This document shows positions 1-7,797 of a stretch of DNA of 52,837 nucleotides, piece by piece. The stretch is from Venenivibrio stagnispumantis (GTDB lineage Bacteria > Aquificota > Aquificia > Aquificales > Hydrogenothermaceae). The notes under the pieces are model-generated. The model was given only the letters and a program-made list of their open reading frames with translations, ran no database searches and had not been told where the DNA came from. Location: assembly GCF_900182795.1 (NCBI RefSeq), contig NZ_FXTX01000011.1, positions 1 through 52,837 of the forward strand, read 5' to 3'. Both the position numbers and the translations under genes were made by a program. Numbering within the stretch: the first letter of the stretch is position 1; every line of letters starts with the position of its first letter.

Positions 1-1
1 A

Positions 2-736
2 ATACAAAAAGAGATAGACAAAATAGAAAAGAAAATAGACCATATAGCAGATGATATACACACAACCACAAGCAAAAACCATAAAGAAAAACTACAAAAC
101 AGATTAAAACATCTATACAAAGAACAAAAAAGAAAACAAAGAAAGATAAAACAAATAAGAAAAGAGATACTAAACATATTCACAAACTGGATAATAGAAT
201 ATGCAAAAATCTACAACATAAAGATAATAGCAATAGAGAAACTATCATTTAAAAAGATACCGGATTGGCAAAGCAGTAAAGCAATAAAAAGATTTACAGA
301 ATGGTTTTACAGCAAGATAAAAGATAAACTCCAATACAAAGCAAAGTTAAAAGGTATAAGAATATTAGAAATACAGCCATCATATACATCTCAATATTGT
401 CATAAATGCAATAAAAAAGCAAAAGCAGACAGATTAACAATTAAATGTGAATGTGGAAAATATGATAGAGATTATAATGCAAGTGTAAATATAGGGAAAA
501 GAGCAATAAAGATAATAAATAGAATAAGAGCTGGCAAGTCAAAATCCGGAGAGTATAACTCAAAGGATACTCCTGCCAGAAATCCGTCTCGTCAGGGGCT
601 TGCCAGTTTTACCGGTCTAATATCAGTATTACCATTAACTATACTTGTAGCATATAGCAGTTTAGTAGAAATCTCGGCAATAAAACTCAAAAGACTAATC
701 AAATGGATAGATACACGAAATTATGGATATGGATAG
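2..736 (+). CDS. tnpB: TnpB-family RNA-guided nuclease (IS200/IS605 OrfB), 5' end outside window
   Basis: This frame is open from the left edge to a TAG at 734-736, so the N-terminal part lies outside the window. The visible part has the hallmarks of the TnpB C-terminal half: a RuvC-II segment IAIEKLSF with the catalytic Glu codon at 236-238, a zinc ribbon with Cys codons at 398 and 407 and again at 446 and 452, and the RuvC-III motif DRDYNASVNI with the Asp codon at 470-472. TnpB proteins are RNA-guided DNA nucleases that keep IS200/IS605 elements in place. The catalytic residues visible here are intact. The second zinc pair is CxC rather than the usual CxxC. The last 65 or so codons run through the probable transposon right end and have no TnpB domain character. 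No tnpA is visible. Confidence 0.85.
   Translation: MQKEIDKIEKKIDHIADDIHTTTSKNHKEKLQNRLKHLYKEQKRKQRKIKQIRKEILNIFTNWIIEYAKIYNIKIIAIEKLSFKKIPDWQSSKAIKRFTEWFYSKIKDKLQYKAKLKGIRILEIQPSYTSQYCHKCNKKAKADRLTIKCECGKYDRDYNASVNIGKRAIKIINRIRAGKSKSGEYNSKDTPARNPSRQGLASFTGLISVLPLTILVAYSSLVEISAIKLKRLIKWIDTRNYGYG
480..610 (+). ncRNA. candidate omegaRNA (reRNA) / right end of the IS200/IS605 element
   Basis: Just after the RuvC-III motif, inside the open frame, the DNA folds strongly. CTGGCAAG at 531-538 is the exact reverse complement of CTTGCCAG at 599-606, closing a 60-nt loop. Inside it GAGTAT (551-556) pairs with ATACTC (567-572), and TGCCAG (574-579) can compete for CTGGCA (531-536). TnpB elements encode a guide RNA from the 3' end of tnpB through the transposon right end, and nested stems in this place fit that. 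The guide would come from the flank just after about 606-615. The exact transposon end is not determined. Confidence 0.5.
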
Positions 737-1904
737 ATGGGACGGTTATAAAAAAAAGAAAAAAAAGAAAAAAATTCCCCATTACGGAGATGTAAAACCC
801 AAAAATTATAGGGCAGTTTATGAGGAAAAGTTTTATAACATTCTATTAAGACTTAGATATCCGGCTATGATTATCATTTTCGCCACCGGATTTGGTGTTT
901 TGGCGATGATGATAATCAACAATCAAACAGATGGAACACATGTATTAAATTTTTTATTTCATACTGTTATATCTATATCCACAGTAGGATATACAGAAGG
1001 CTATACGGAAAATATTGAGATAAATAGACTCTTTTCTGTTCTATATTTGATAATCTTTTTCCCTCTTGCTTACTATTTTGGACTTGCGATGGCGATTAAT
1101 GTATTTTTGCAAAGCAATCTACCTACTATTTATAAATATTGGAGGATGTATAAAGCTATGGAAAAATTAACAGGACATTATATTATTTGCGGATTTAATG
1201 AGATAACAAAAGAAGTTATAAAAAATCTCAAAAAAAGGGGCTTTAAAGTAGTCCTTATAGAACCAAACAACTCAAAGGAAAAAGAGATAATTGATTTTGG
1301 TGTTGAGTATTTTGTTTTTGATGAACCTCACAAAAGAAGTGTGTTGCTTGGTGTTGGAATAGAAAAGGCAAAAGGTTTAATAACAGCATTTGAGGAAAAT
1401 ACTCAAGATTTGGCAGTAATCGTTACTGCAAGACTGATAAGACCTGATAAAGATGAGTTTTATATAATTTCAACTGCTACAAACGAAGGTGCCGGTGAAA
1501 AAATGAAACTTTTGGGAGCAAATGAGGTAATCGTTCCTAATGCAACAATAGGAAGAAGAATCACTTCCTTAGTCCTTCATCCACCATCTCCTACAATATC
1601 AAGATTTTTAGAACAGATAGCTTATGGAGAGAGAACTGATATTGATATAATGGAGATAAAAATATCAGAAAATTCAAAACTTATAGGAAAAACCTTAAAA
1701 GATATAAAAATGAGACAGGAGACAGGAGCCACAATTGTTGCAATTATCAGGGAAGATGGAAAAATGAAAATAGCTCCTTCTGGTGATACAGAAATTAAAA
1801 TAGGCGATTCTTTACTTGTTTTAGGACATCCTAAGGCATTAAAAAGAGCCCAGCAGTTCTTTGAAGAATTTGAAGAAGAAAATCAACATCAAGAGGTAGG
1901 ATAA
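723..1904 (+). CDS. K+ channel with TrkA-type RCK domains
   Basis: This 393-residue protein is a two-helix potassium channel with a cytoplasmic gating ring. TM1 is at about residues 45-66, followed by a pore loop with the filter TVGYTE (87-92; the textbook form is TVGYGD), then TM2 at about 102-130. A RCK/TrkA-N nucleotide-binding domain begins at GHYIICGF (151), and a TrkA-C domain with the typical GxTL and GDSLLVLG segments fills the last 80 residues. This is the MthK/Kch architecture. The start is uncertain: ATG 723 and ATG 729 both lack a clear ribosome-binding site and overlap the end of the tnpB frame. The N-terminus is a lysine run coded by a slippage-prone A tract. The next gene follows after one base. 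Confidence 0.85.
   Translation: MDMDRWDGYKKKKKKKKIPHYGDVKPKNYRAVYEEKFYNILLRLRYPAMIIIFATGFGVLAMMIINNQTDGTHVLNFLFHTVISISTVGYTEGYTENIEINRLFSVLYLIIFFPLAYYFGLAMAINVFLQSNLPTIYKYWRMYKAMEKLTGHYIICGFNEITKEVIKNLKKRGFKVVLIEPNNSKEKEIIDFGVEYFVFDEPHKRSVLLGVGIEKAKGLITAFEENTQDLAVIVTARLIRPDKDEFYIISTATNEGAGEKMKLLGANEVIVPNATIGRRITSLVLHPPSPTISRFLEQIAYGERTDIDIMEIKISENSKLIGKTLKDIKMRQETGATIVAIIREDGKMKIAPSGDTEIKIGDSLLVLGHPKALKRAQQFFEEFEEENQHQEVG
750..774 (+). repeat. A8-G-A8-G-A7 homopolymeric tract inside the channel gene
   Basis: Three runs of 8, 8 and 7 adenines are separated by single G bases near codons 10-18 of the channel gene. They encode a run of lysines. Gain or loss of one A would change frame and truncate the channel. 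Such runs are a classic substrate for polymerase slippage; whether this one varies in the population cannot be seen here. Confidence 0.9.
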
Positions 1905-1905
1905 A

Positions 1906-2262
1906 ATGATAAAATGGGGAAAAGTTTGGTCTGATTTTTTCATTGTTCTTGCTTTAACAAGTAATATAGGATTTATATTCAGTGAAGACCCTTATCAACT
2001 TGTTATTGCTATTACAGTAAATCTAATTGCTACTGTTTTAAAATTTGGAGCTAAAAAGATATTGACTGCAGAAATGCTTTCAGCTTCATTAGTTGCTGAT
2101 TTACATCTTATACCTGCAACTTTATTATATTTCACAGGAACACATCTACCTCTTGCAAAAGCTCTTGCTATAGGTGCTGCCGTTGCAAATGTTATATCAA
2201 TTGTTCTTTTAATTGTTGAGATTGTTTTTGAATATAGAAGAGAAGAAGAAGAGAGATTTTAA
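1906..2262 (+). CDS. small integral membrane protein (DUF6394-like)
   Basis: This is a 118-residue hydrophobic protein with about three to four membrane helices (near residues 10-25, 32-48, 62-78 and 84-106) and a charged C-terminal tail (REEEER). The ATG has a good purine-rich ribosome site (AGAGGTAGGA) and lies one base after the channel stop, so the two genes are surely co-transcribed. The sequence recalls the DUF6394 family, which I associate with channel/TrkA-C genes in chemolithotrophic Bacteria; this family call is from memory. An accessory role for the K+ channel is inferred from position only. Its stop overlaps the convergent lptB stop. Confidence 0.75.
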   Translation: MIKWGKVWSDFFIVLALTSNIGFIFSEDPYQLVIAITVNLIATVLKFGAKKILTAEMLSASLVADLHLIPATLLYFTGTHLPLAKALAIGAAVANVISIVLLIVEIVFEYRREEEERF

Positions 2263-2990
2263 CTAAGTTTAAAATCTTCTCCGAGAAATATTTTTTTCAC
2301 ATCAGGGTCTTCTACTATTTTTGTAGGAGTTCCCTCTGCTATTACTTTTCCATGGGCTATGATATATGCCCTGTCGGTTGTTTTTAATGTTTCCCTTACA
2401 TTATGGTCTGTTATTATTACACCTATATCTCTTTCTACAACGGCTTTTATAAGATTATTTATCTCTTTTACAGAAATTGGGTCTACACCGGCAAAAGGTT
2501 CATCCAAAAGTAAAAATGAAGGATTTGTTATTAATGTTCTGGCTATTTCTAATCTTCTTCTTTCTCCACCGGATAATGTTCCTGCTTTTTGATTTTTAAG
2601 ATGATATATATCAAACTCTTTAAGTAGTTCTTCTGCTTTTTCATAAATTTGGGATTCTGTTAAATCTTGAAATTCAAGAAATATAGTTAGATTTTCTAAA
2701 ACAGTTAAATCCCTAAATATAGAAGGTTCTTGAGGCAAAAAAGATAATCCTTTTAAAGCTCTTTTATAAACCGGTAAATAAGTTATCTCTTCTTCATCTA
2801 TCAAAACTTTACCATTATCAGGTTTTATAAACCCAAGTATTATTTTAAAGGTAGTAGTCTTACCTGCACCATTTGGCCCAAGTAAGCCTACTATCTCTCC
2901 CTGTTTTATATAAAGTGAGATATCATCTACGGCTACTTTTTCTTTATATCTTTTTTTTATATTTTCAAGTTTTAAAACAGAAGCTTTCAT
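2259..2990 (-). CDS. lptB: LPS export ABC transporter ATP-binding protein LptB
   Basis: This 243-residue ABC ATPase matches LptB in length and in all motifs: Walker A GPNGAGKT (38-45), Q-loop near LPQEPS (85-90), signature LSGGE (139-143), Walker B LLLDEP (160-165) and the H-loop in TDHNVRET. LptB powers the Lpt bridge that moves lipopolysaccharide from the inner to the outer membrane, working with LptF, LptG and LptC, which are not in this window. The ATG overlaps the alaC stop in an ATGA arrangement, so translation is coupled. The gene closes a seven-gene minus-strand operon that begins at pgeF. Confidence 0.9.
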   Translation of the reverse strand: MKASVLKLENIKKRYKEKVAVDDISLYIKQGEIVGLLGPNGAGKTTTFKIILGFIKPDNGKVLIDEEEITYLPVYKRALKGLSFLPQEPSIFRDLTVLENLTIFLEFQDLTESQIYEKAEELLKEFDIYHLKNQKAGTLSGGERRRLEIARTLITNPSFLLLDEPFAGVDPISVKEINNLIKAVVERDIGVIITDHNVRETLKTTDRAYIIAHGKVIAEGTPTKIVEDPDVKKIFLGEDFKLS

Positions 2991-4183
2991 TGTTTAAATA
3001 ATTTTTTCATATTTGAGATAGCCTGTCTTATTCTTTTTTCATTTTCTACAACTGCAAATCTTACATATCCTTCACCATGTTCTCCAAAACCAACTCCCGG
3101 AGCAACTGCAACTTTTGCCTCGGTTATAAGCATTTTACTGAATTCAATTGAGCCAAGGTGAGCAAATTTTTCCGGTATTTTTGCCCATAAAAACATGGTA
3201 GCTTTTGGTTTTTCTACTTTCCAACCTATTCTATTTAATCCTTGCACAAGAACATCTAATCTTTTACTATAAATATCTCTTGCTTTTTCTACAACAGAGT
3301 AATCTCCTTCTAATGCTACTATACTTGCCACTTGTATAGGTGTAAATGTCCCATAATCAAAATAACTTTTTAATCTTTTTAAGTTATAAACAAGAGTTTC
3401 ATTTCCTACTAAAAATCCAACTCTCCAACCGGCCATAGAAAAGCCTTTGGTCATGGAGTATGTTTCTGCTGCTATATCTTTTGCTCCTTCTACTTGAAGA
3501 ATACTTGGAGCTTTATATCCATCAAAACATAAATCTCCATAAGCAAGGTCGTGGACTATCCACATTCCTTTTTTCTTTGCAAATTTTATAACTTCTTTAA
3601 AGAAATCAATAGTCACTGTCATTGTTGTAGGGTTATTTGGAAAGTTTAGTATAAGGACTTTTGGCTCCGGATAACTATCTTCATAAGATTCATAAATATT
3701 TTTTAAAAATTGTTCTTGTTTTTCGTCATCTGTTCCTTCAAGAGGAAGTGGAACCGTTAAAACACTTGCTCCGGCAATAACCGGTGCATAATAATGAATA
3801 GGATATCTTGGGCTTGGAACTAATGCAATATCTCCCGGTTCAAGCATAGCAAGCATAAGATGGTCTATAGCTTCTTTTGAGCCTATTGTCATTATGGCTT
3901 CTGTTTCTGGGTCTATATCTACATCATATCTTTTTTTATAAAATTCTGCTATTGCTTTTCTAAGTCTTGGAATACCCTGTGACATTGAGTATCTATGAGA
4001 AGTTTTTTTCTTTGCAGCTTCACATAATTTATCTATAATATGTTGAGCCGGAGCCAAATCCGGATTTCCCATACCAAAATCTATAATATCTTCTCCTTCT
4101 TTTCTCATTTTAGCTTTTAGTTCATTAATAGTTGCAAAAACATAATGAGGTAATCTTTTAATCCGCGGAAATTCTTCAGGCAT
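2987..4183 (-). CDS. alaC: alanine/aspartate-type aminotransferase (AlaC-like), PLP-dependent
   Basis: This is a 398-residue fold-type I aminotransferase. Visible landmarks are FPNNPTT (181-187), HDLAYGD with the cofactor-binding Asp and Tyr (211-217), the Schiff-base lysine K246 in SMTKGFS, and the phosphate/carboxylate arginine in GWRVGF. The N-terminal DFGMGNPD signature and overall sequence look like the AlaC/YfdZ group, which makes alanine from pyruvate and glutamate; LL-diaminopimelate aminotransferases are close relatives, so the substrate is not certain. The ATG has an AAGGAG site. It lies 40 bases after the LysM gene and overlaps lptB. Confidence 0.8.
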   Translation of the reverse strand: MPEEFPRIKRLPHYVFATINELKAKMRKEGEDIIDFGMGNPDLAPAQHIIDKLCEAAKKKTSHRYSMSQGIPRLRKAIAEFYKKRYDVDIDPETEAIMTIGSKEAIDHLMLAMLEPGDIALVPSPRYPIHYYAPVIAGASVLTVPLPLEGTDDEKQEQFLKNIYESYEDSYPEPKVLILNFPNNPTTMTVTIDFFKEVIKFAKKKGMWIVHDLAYGDLCFDGYKAPSILQVEGAKDIAAETYSMTKGFSMAGWRVGFLVGNETLVYNLKRLKSYFDYGTFTPIQVASIVALEGDYSVVEKARDIYSKRLDVLVQGLNRIGWKVEKPKATMFLWAKIPEKFAHLGSIEFSKMLITEAKVAVAPGVGFGEHGEGYVRFAVVENEKRIRQAISNMKKLFKQ

Positions 4184-4223
4184 TCTTTCACTCCTTCTCA
4201 GTTTTTAAATTAAGTATTATACA

Positions 4224-5555
4224 TCATTTGGGTAAAACTGCCAGTGGGTCTATCGGTGTTATACCTTTTCTAACTTCAAAATATAAACCACACATATCTG
4301 AATCTTTAATTTTACCAGTTTTACCTATTACATCACCTTTTTTAACCCTTTGTCCTATTTTCACATCTATATCATCTAAATATCCATAAACAGTAGTAAA
4401 ACCATTTTCATGTCTTATTACTACTATATTCCCAAAACCTTTAACATTATCTCCTGTATATATAACTTTTCCATCATAGGTCGCCACAACATCTTTTTTA
4501 CATTCTGTTTTTATATCAAGTCCCAGATGTCTAATTTGCTCACTATTTTCAAATTTAGCAATTATATCACCTTTTACTGGCCATATGAATAGGTTTTCTG
4601 TAGGTAGAGATATTTCTTCTTCCTTAGGTTTTGTTTGAGGTGGTAATTTTTCAGCTTGTGGAATTTTTTCCACTTTTTCAGGAAGATTATTTTTCTCCGG
4701 TTTTTCTTCAGCAGTTTTTTTGCTTACTTCTATTGGTATTTTTATTCTTTCCCCTGCTTTTAAACTTTTTTCGCTTTTTAGATTATTTTCTTCTAAAATA
4801 TCTTGTGGTGAAACATTAAATTTGTCTGCAATTTTTTGTAAAGTATCCCCTCTTTTTACTTTATAAATTACATAATCTTTTTCCGGTTTTTTCTCTAATT
4901 TTTTTGATAATTCTTCCGACTCAATACAGATAATCTGTCCTGCTTTGACTTTATCTGATTTTAGATTATTTAATTTTTTAAGCTGAGAAACAGAAACTTT
5001 AAATCTTCTTGCAATCTCTTTTAAAGATGTATCGTTTTTGGGATTATAAATAACATCACAGGAAGAGATTATATTTAAATTTTCTCTTGATTCTTTCTCT
5101 TCTCTTTCTGATTTTCTTGCTATACATACTTTTGTACCGGCTTTTAACCAGCTATTTCTATCTAAATTATTTAGTTTTTCAAGTTTTTCAACAGGAACAC
5201 CGGTTCTTTTTGCTACATTTTCAAGTCTTCCACCTCTTTTTATCTCATAAATTTCACATTTAGACAAATCTACTTCAGATTTATTTTCCGTAGAACTTTC
5301 TTTTTTATTTTTTTTGGATTTTTCCTCTTCTTTTTGAGATTTTTTTGTAGGTATTTCTATTTTATCTCCGGCTCTTAATTTCCTTGGGTCTTTTATATTA
5401 TTAGCTTTTAATATCTCTTCCTGTGAAACGCCAAATTTTTTTGATATTTTCTCTATAGTATCTCCTTTTTTAACTTCGTAAGTTTCGGCAAAAGATAAAG
5501 TTGTTAATGATAAAACTGCAATTAGTCCTCTTTTAATACTCAATTTTAAATTCAT
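4224..5555 (-). CDS. LysM-repeat protein with degenerate M23/LytM domain (NlpD/EnvC-like)
   Basis: The start is set at ATG 5555, which has a strong AAGGAGG site; the frame is open further upstream but only into acyP. The protein (443 residues) has a signal peptide (cleavage near SFAET), four LysM modules that bind peptidoglycan (each a YxVKxGD-type start and an LKAGxxIxI-type end), a Lys/Glu/Pro linker and a C-terminal M23 domain. In that domain the HxxxD pair is kept (HLGLD), but the catalytic HxH is replaced by GLY in GLYFEVR. That makes it a probable non-catalytic LytM factor that activates amidases during cell separation, as NlpD and EnvC do, rather than an active endopeptidase. Confidence 0.85.
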   Translation of the reverse strand: MNLKLSIKRGLIAVLSLTTLSFAETYEVKKGDTIEKISKKFGVSQEEILKANNIKDPRKLRAGDKIEIPTKKSQKEEEKSKKNKKESSTENKSEVDLSKCEIYEIKRGGRLENVAKRTGVPVEKLEKLNNLDRNSWLKAGTKVCIARKSEREEKESRENLNIISSCDVIYNPKNDTSLKEIARRFKVSVSQLKKLNNLKSDKVKAGQIICIESEELSKKLEKKPEKDYVIYKVKRGDTLQKIADKFNVSPQDILEENNLKSEKSLKAGERIKIPIEVSKKTAEEKPEKNNLPEKVEKIPQAEKLPPQTKPKEEEISLPTENLFIWPVKGDIIAKFENSEQIRHLGLDIKTECKKDVVATYDGKVIYTGDNVKGFGNIVVIRHENGFTTVYGYLDDIDVKIGQRVKKGDVIGKTGKIKDSDMCGLYFEVRKGITPIDPLAVLPK

Positions 5556-5805
5556 TATATCCTCCTTCTTTATCAAGAAATTCATATCTTAAACCATTTA
5601 CAGATGCAAGTGGTGGCCCTTCTTCTATTGCTTCCATAAATGCTTTTAATACTTCTTCATCTCCTTCTGCCATCACTTCCACAGTCCCATCTGCAAGATT
5701 CCTAACAAATCCTTTTACTCCAAATTCATCGGCTTTATTTTTTACAAATCTTCTAAATCCTACACCCTGAACTCTTCCGGCAAATATGATGTGTAATAAA
5801 GCCAT
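5533..5805 (-). CDS. acyP: acylphosphatase
   Basis: At 90 residues this is a complete acylphosphatase. The family signature GRVQGVGFRRF carries the catalytic arginine (second Arg region near residue 19), and VRNLADGTVEV carries the catalytic asparagine. Acylphosphatases hydrolyse acyl-phosphates such as carbamoyl-phosphate and acetyl-phosphate; the cellular role is usually unclear. The ATG has an AGAGGTG site. The 3' end overlaps the 5' end of the downstream LysM gene by 23 bases, and mobB ends four bases upstream. Confidence 0.92.
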   Translation of the reverse strand: MALLHIIFAGRVQGVGFRRFVKNKADEFGVKGFVRNLADGTVEVMAEGDEEVLKAFMEAIEEGPPLASVNGLRYEFLDKEGGYNEFKIEY

Positions 5806-5809
5806 TTTT

Positions 5810-6295
5810 TCACCTCTTTAAATATTTATCTTTAATATAATCAATAAATTCTTTCGGATTGTTTATATCAAATTTTAATGGGTAATCATAATAATCTGTT
5901 ATAACACCTGTTATATCTTTAACCAATAAATCTCTATTTTCTTCTTTTCTTATTACCTCATATTTATCTATATTTGGGTATGCTTTAAAGCCTTCTATTA
6001 GAACCATATCTACATCTTTATCTATATAATTATATATATCTTCTAAATTATAATCTTTAACTCTCACAAATATAGACAATCTTTCCGGTGAGGCTATAAT
6101 TACCTGTTTTGCTCCTGCCTGATAAATTTTGTAGCTATCTTTACCTTCTGTATCTGTTTTTGCTTTTCCTTTTGGGTCATGTTTAATAACTGCTATATTA
6201 TACCCTTCTTCTGTAAGAATATTTACCACTTTCTCCAAGAAAGTTGTTTTTCCGCTATTGTGTGCTCCTACTATAGCTATAACCGGAAATTTCAT
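5810..6295 (-). CDS. mobB: molybdopterin-guanine dinucleotide biosynthesis protein MobB
   Basis: This 161-residue P-loop protein has the MobB layout: Walker A GAHNSGKT (10-17), VIKHDPKG with the conserved His-Asp, a DTEGKDSY segment and the late motif VDMVLIEGFK. MobB binds GTP and helps MobA attach GMP to molybdopterin, giving the dinucleotide cofactor of DMSO-reductase-type enzymes. It looks intact. It lies two bases after accD in the operon. The only mobA-like sequence in the window (37923-38274) is broken, so a functional partner must be elsewhere if this gene is still used. Confidence 0.88.
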   Translation of the reverse strand: MKFPVIAIVGAHNSGKTTFLEKVVNILTEEGYNIAVIKHDPKGKAKTDTEGKDSYKIYQAGAKQVIIASPERLSIFVRVKDYNLEDIYNYIDKDVDMVLIEGFKAYPNIDKYEVIRKEENRDLLVKDITGVITDYYDYPLKFDINNPKEFIDYIKDKYLKR

Positions 6296-6297
6296 AT

Positions 6298-7137
6298 TTA
6301 CTGCCTGTGGGTATGTTTTAATATTGTATAAATTGTTTTTTTCAAATTTTTTCTATCAACAACCATATCTATCTGTCCTTTTTCAAGTAAAAATTCTGAT
6401 TTTTGAAATCCTTCCGGAAGTTGTTGTTTTATTGTCTGTTCTATTACCCTTGGCCCTGCAAAACCTATTAAACTTTCCGGCTCTGCTATTATTACATCTC
6501 CGAGAAAAGCAAAACTTGCAGAAACTCCTCCCATTGTAGGGTCTGTCAAGACAGAGATATATGGAAGTTTAGCTTTATTTAATCTATCTATGGATATTGC
6601 TGTTTTTGCCATCTGCATTAATGAAAGTATACTTTCCTGCATTCTTGCTCCACCGGATGCTGCCACAGAGATAAAAGGTATTTTCTTTTGTATAGCAAAC
6701 TCAACACCTCTTACAAATTTTGCTCCAACAGCACTTCCCATACTTCCGCCCATAAAATTAAAATCCATAGAAGCAATAACAACTTCTTTATCTATCATCT
6801 TTCCATTTGCTATTATAATTGCATCTTCCAAACCGGTTTTTTCTTTTGCCTCTTTTAATCTATCTTTATATTTTTTTGTATCTTTGAAATTTAAAACATC
6901 TACCGGTTTAATTTTTGGGAATAAATCATAAGAGTAAATCTCATCAAGTAATAAATCTACCCTTTCTTTTGCATTCATTCTAAATGCATATCCACAATGG
7001 GGACATATCTTTTGATTTTTTATTAAATCTTCACTAAATAGTAATGTTTTACATTTTTCGCATTTTATCCATTCGCCTTCTTTAATAATAACTTTTCTTT
7101 TACCTTTTAATTTATCTAAAATATCTTTAAATCCCAT
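6298..7137 (-). CDS. accD: acetyl-CoA carboxylase carboxyltransferase subunit beta
   Basis: The 279-residue protein matches AccD in length and order: an N-terminal zinc ribbon with C26, C29, C45 and C48, then a crotonase-fold carboxyltransferase domain with the oxyanion-hole segments GGARMQES and MGGVSASFA. With AccA it transfers carboxyl from biotin-BCCP to acetyl-CoA, the first step of fatty acid synthesis. accA lies separately at 11990-12934. The ATG has an AGGAGA site and begins one base after the pgeF stop. Confidence 0.95.
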   Translation of the reverse strand: MGFKDILDKLKGKRKVIIKEGEWIKCEKCKTLLFSEDLIKNQKICPHCGYAFRMNAKERVDLLLDEIYSYDLFPKIKPVDVLNFKDTKKYKDRLKEAKEKTGLEDAIIIANGKMIDKEVVIASMDFNFMGGSMGSAVGAKFVRGVEFAIQKKIPFISVAASGGARMQESILSLMQMAKTAISIDRLNKAKLPYISVLTDPTMGGVSASFAFLGDVIIAEPESLIGFAGPRVIEQTIKQQLPEGFQKSEFLLEKGQIDMVVDRKNLKKTIYTILKHTHRQ

Positions 7138-7138
7138 A

Positions 7139-7753
7139 TTAATCTCCTATCCATGCAAATGTTAAAATTCTTTCTTCTATATCTTTATTTCTGTATGAAA
7201 AATAATTACAGCTACATTTTGTGCATTCTTCAGTATCAATAATTTCTACATTTTTTAATTTTTCCTTTGCTATATCCTGTAAAGATAAATATATCTTGCT
7301 GTTAGATATTGTAAAAAATTTTTTAGATATATTCAAGCTATTTATAAAATCTTGACTAACTTCGTAACAGCAACTTCTTATACTTGCTCCGATAAAAGCT
7401 TTTAACTTTTTTTCTTTAAATAAATTTAAACTATTTTCTATTATTCCATTAAATAATCCTTTCCAGCCGGCATGGATAACAGCAATCTCATTGCTTGAGA
7501 AAATTACAATCGGCATACAATCTGCTGTTAAAACTCCTATCGGTTTATATTTTTTATCTGTAAATATTCCATCGCTTTCTACCGGAATATTTTCCAAAGT
7601 GGTAATAATATTTGTATGTTTTTGATTTGGAACTACTATATCATCAAATCCAAACTTTTTTGCAAGATTTATCCGGTTTTCTTTGATTTTAAAATTTCCA
7701 TCTTTTTTTTCTGTCCAAACTATATTTGTTTTTCCAAAAGTTAATCTTTTCAT
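7139..7753 (-). CDS. pgeF: PgeF/YfiH-type multicopper-like (laccase domain) protein
   Basis: This 204-residue protein belongs to the YfiH/PgeF/LACC1 family. The three metal ligands are visible: H46 in NQKHTN, C79 in TADCMP and H94 in HAGWKG. The later IGASIRSCCYEV matches the family IGPxIxxxxYEV with Ala in place of Pro. Members act as purine nucleoside phosphorylase/adenosine deaminase-type enzymes and have been linked to peptidoglycan editing. It is short by about 35 residues compared with E. coli YfiH, with the difference mainly at the N-terminus. It is the first gene of the minus-strand operon and is divergent from purL. Confidence 0.85.
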   Translation of the reverse strand: MKRLTFGKTNIVWTEKKDGNFKIKENRINLAKKFGFDDIVVPNQKHTNIITTLENIPVESDGIFTDKKYKPIGVLTADCMPIVIFSSNEIAVIHAGWKGLFNGIIENSLNLFKEKKLKAFIGASIRSCCYEVSQDFINSLNISKKFFTISNSKIYLSLQDIAKEKLKNVEIIDTEECTKCSCNYFSYRNKDIEERILTFAWIGD

Positions 7754-7797
7754 AATATAATATTATCTTACAATTTTTGATAGGAGTAAATGGTAAA

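Noticed and set aside
7756-7761. TATAAT as a purL promoter
   Set aside because: The spacing to the ribosome site is possible, but no -35 is visible at 16-18 bases and the same AT-rich stretch reads as TATAAT-like on both strands.
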